DNA of 64,000 nt from DASWTL01 sp966250385 (GTDB lineage Bacteria; Bacteroidota; Bacteroidia; Sphingobacteriales; Sphingobacteriaceae): assembly GCA_966250385.1 (NCBI GenBank), contig CBINHC010000004.1, positions 1 through 64,000 on the forward strand, read 5' to 3'. Shown one piece after another: positions 63,573-64,000 of this stretch. The notes under the pieces were generated by a model. It had not been told where the DNA came from. It was given only the letters and a program-made list of their open reading frames with translations, and searched no databases. Every line of letters starts with the position of its first letter. The first letter of the stretch is position 1. A program made the translations under genes and the position numbers.

Positions 63573-63740
63573 TTATTCGGAAGCGAGGTTTTCCAGCTCT
63601 CTATACGGCTTTGTATACTGTCCATTCTCGTCCATTATACCAGCCGTGACGAAAGAGTTCAGTGCATCTTCTCTAGAGATCCCCATTTTGAGCTTGTCCT
63701 CGGCCAACTGAGTCAATAAATCTAAATCTTTATCATTCAT
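63573..63740 (-). CDS. Small conserved-looking protein of unknown function
   Basis: From ATG 63740 this gives 55 residues, MNDKDLDLLTQLAEDKLKMG then ISREDALNSFVTAGIMDENG and QYTKPYRELENLASE; a longer frame starting at 63806 adds 22 unconvincing residues. The pattern of an N-terminal helix, ISREDAL..FV.AGI and a GQYTKPY end resembles short proteins seen in Bacteroidota genomes that carry no assigned function. A MazE-like antitoxin fragment lies just upstream on the same strand, so a toxin-antitoxin setting is possible but not supported by any toxin gene here. Confidence 0.55.
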   Translation of the reverse strand: MNDKDLDLLTQLAEDKLKMGISREDALNSFVTAGIMDENGQYTKPYRELENLASE

Positions 63741-63826
63741 CGTTGCTGTTTCGGTAAAAGCGGGTTCTTGAAATTTCGTCTTACGTTGACAAGTAAAATT
63801 ACGCATTCTAATAATCCTTCACCAGG

Positions 63827-63965
63827 TCAATTCCTCCCTATCAAAGCACACAGTTTTTGAGCCGCCTCAGCCCATCCTTGGCGTGGGGGTGGCCTGAGGA
63901 CTATAGCTCCATTGTTAATCTCAATTTCAACGCCGGCTGGAATCCATTTACGTAACCTATTGGTT
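63827..63965 (-). pseudogene. Possible MazE/AbrB-type antitoxin C-terminal fragment
   Basis: On the minus strand the frame ending at TGA 63827-63829 reads RKWIPAGVEIEINNGAIVLR followed by PPPRQGWAEAAQKLCALIG. This matches the end of MazE/AbrB-type antitoxins (VEIEVxxGxIVIRP followed by an RxGWxEAxxKL tail). The frame is closed by a TAA about 45 bases further upstream, before the DNA-binding N-terminus would be complete, so the gene appears broken or is joined by a frameshift beyond the window edge. No MazF-type toxin follows it. Confidence 0.45.
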
Positions 63966-64000
63966 TACGACTATCGTCGCCGTAAATTTTGGCAAACGGT

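Noticed and set aside
63428..63711. Short frames on both strands in the gap before the last small gene
   Set aside because: They overlap each other, lack motifs and start contexts, and none extends a recognised gene.

Overview
The window looks like a chromosomal segment of a Bacteroidota bacterium, probably of the Sphingobacteriales/Chitinophagales/Cytophagales side. Evidence: several candidate promoters fit the Bacteroidota -7 box TAnnTTTG, Shine-Dalgarno sites are scarce, there are two large SLBB-type outer-membrane exporters with separate Wzz proteins that lack a kinase domain, and there are RemB/Wzi-like barrel proteins. No RNA gene, CRISPR array or intact insertion sequence was recognised.

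Layout. (1) 1-1171: end of rfbB, then rfbA (dTDP-sugar supply). (2) 1172-4522: a scar with a frameshifted IS256-type transposase remnant, an intact UDP-HexNAc dehydrogenase on the minus strand, and decayed ugd and UDP-glucuronate decarboxylase (uxs) genes. (3) 4523-30964: polysaccharide cluster A, all on the plus strand. It holds gmd, an SLBB exporter, Wzz and Wzx; a sugar cassette (NDP-hexose 2,3-dehydratase, 3-ketoreductase, C4-type aminotransferase); an acyl cassette (ACP, two KAS III, a short-chain reductase, a NeuD/PglD-like acyltransferase); seven glycosyltransferases including a GT11 fucosyltransferase; a Wzy-like polymerase; an epimerase/reductase; a WecA/WbpL-type initiating transferase; and a WbpM-type dehydratase. 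The middle of this cluster is visibly more AT-rich than the right half of the window and probably was acquired horizontally. (4) 31207-52429: polysaccharide cluster B, on both strands, with its own Wzi, Wzx, Wzz, SLBB exporter, WcaJ-type initiating transferase, Wzy-like polymerase, glycosyltransferases, an oxidoreductase coupled to an uncharacterised protein, and two tandem RemB-like outer-membrane proteins. (5) 52426-59344: core genes dxs, scpA and glyA, then a large hybrid histidine kinase. (6) 59345-64000: a 54-bp tandem repeat with hairpins, a GNAT gene coupled to a single-module A-T-TE synthetase, and small or decayed genes.

How the genes fit together. Cluster A reads as a Wzx/Wzy surface-polysaccharide system. 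RfbA/RfbB make dTDP-4-keto-6-deoxyglucose. The 2,3-dehydratase, ketoreductase and aminotransferase would turn it into a 4-amino-2,4,6-trideoxyhexose. The dedicated ACP/KAS III/reductase set would build a short hydroxyacyl group that the acyltransferase puts on the amino group. WbpM-type dehydratase, the epimerase/reductase and the WecA/WbpL homologue would make and load the first sugar. Cluster B is a second, self-sufficient system. The most notable candidates are the amino-sugar/acyl-decoration cassette in A, and the A-T-TE synthetase whose adenylation domain has Ser where amino-acid-activating domains have Asp. All functions are read from sequence motifs; no database search was run.
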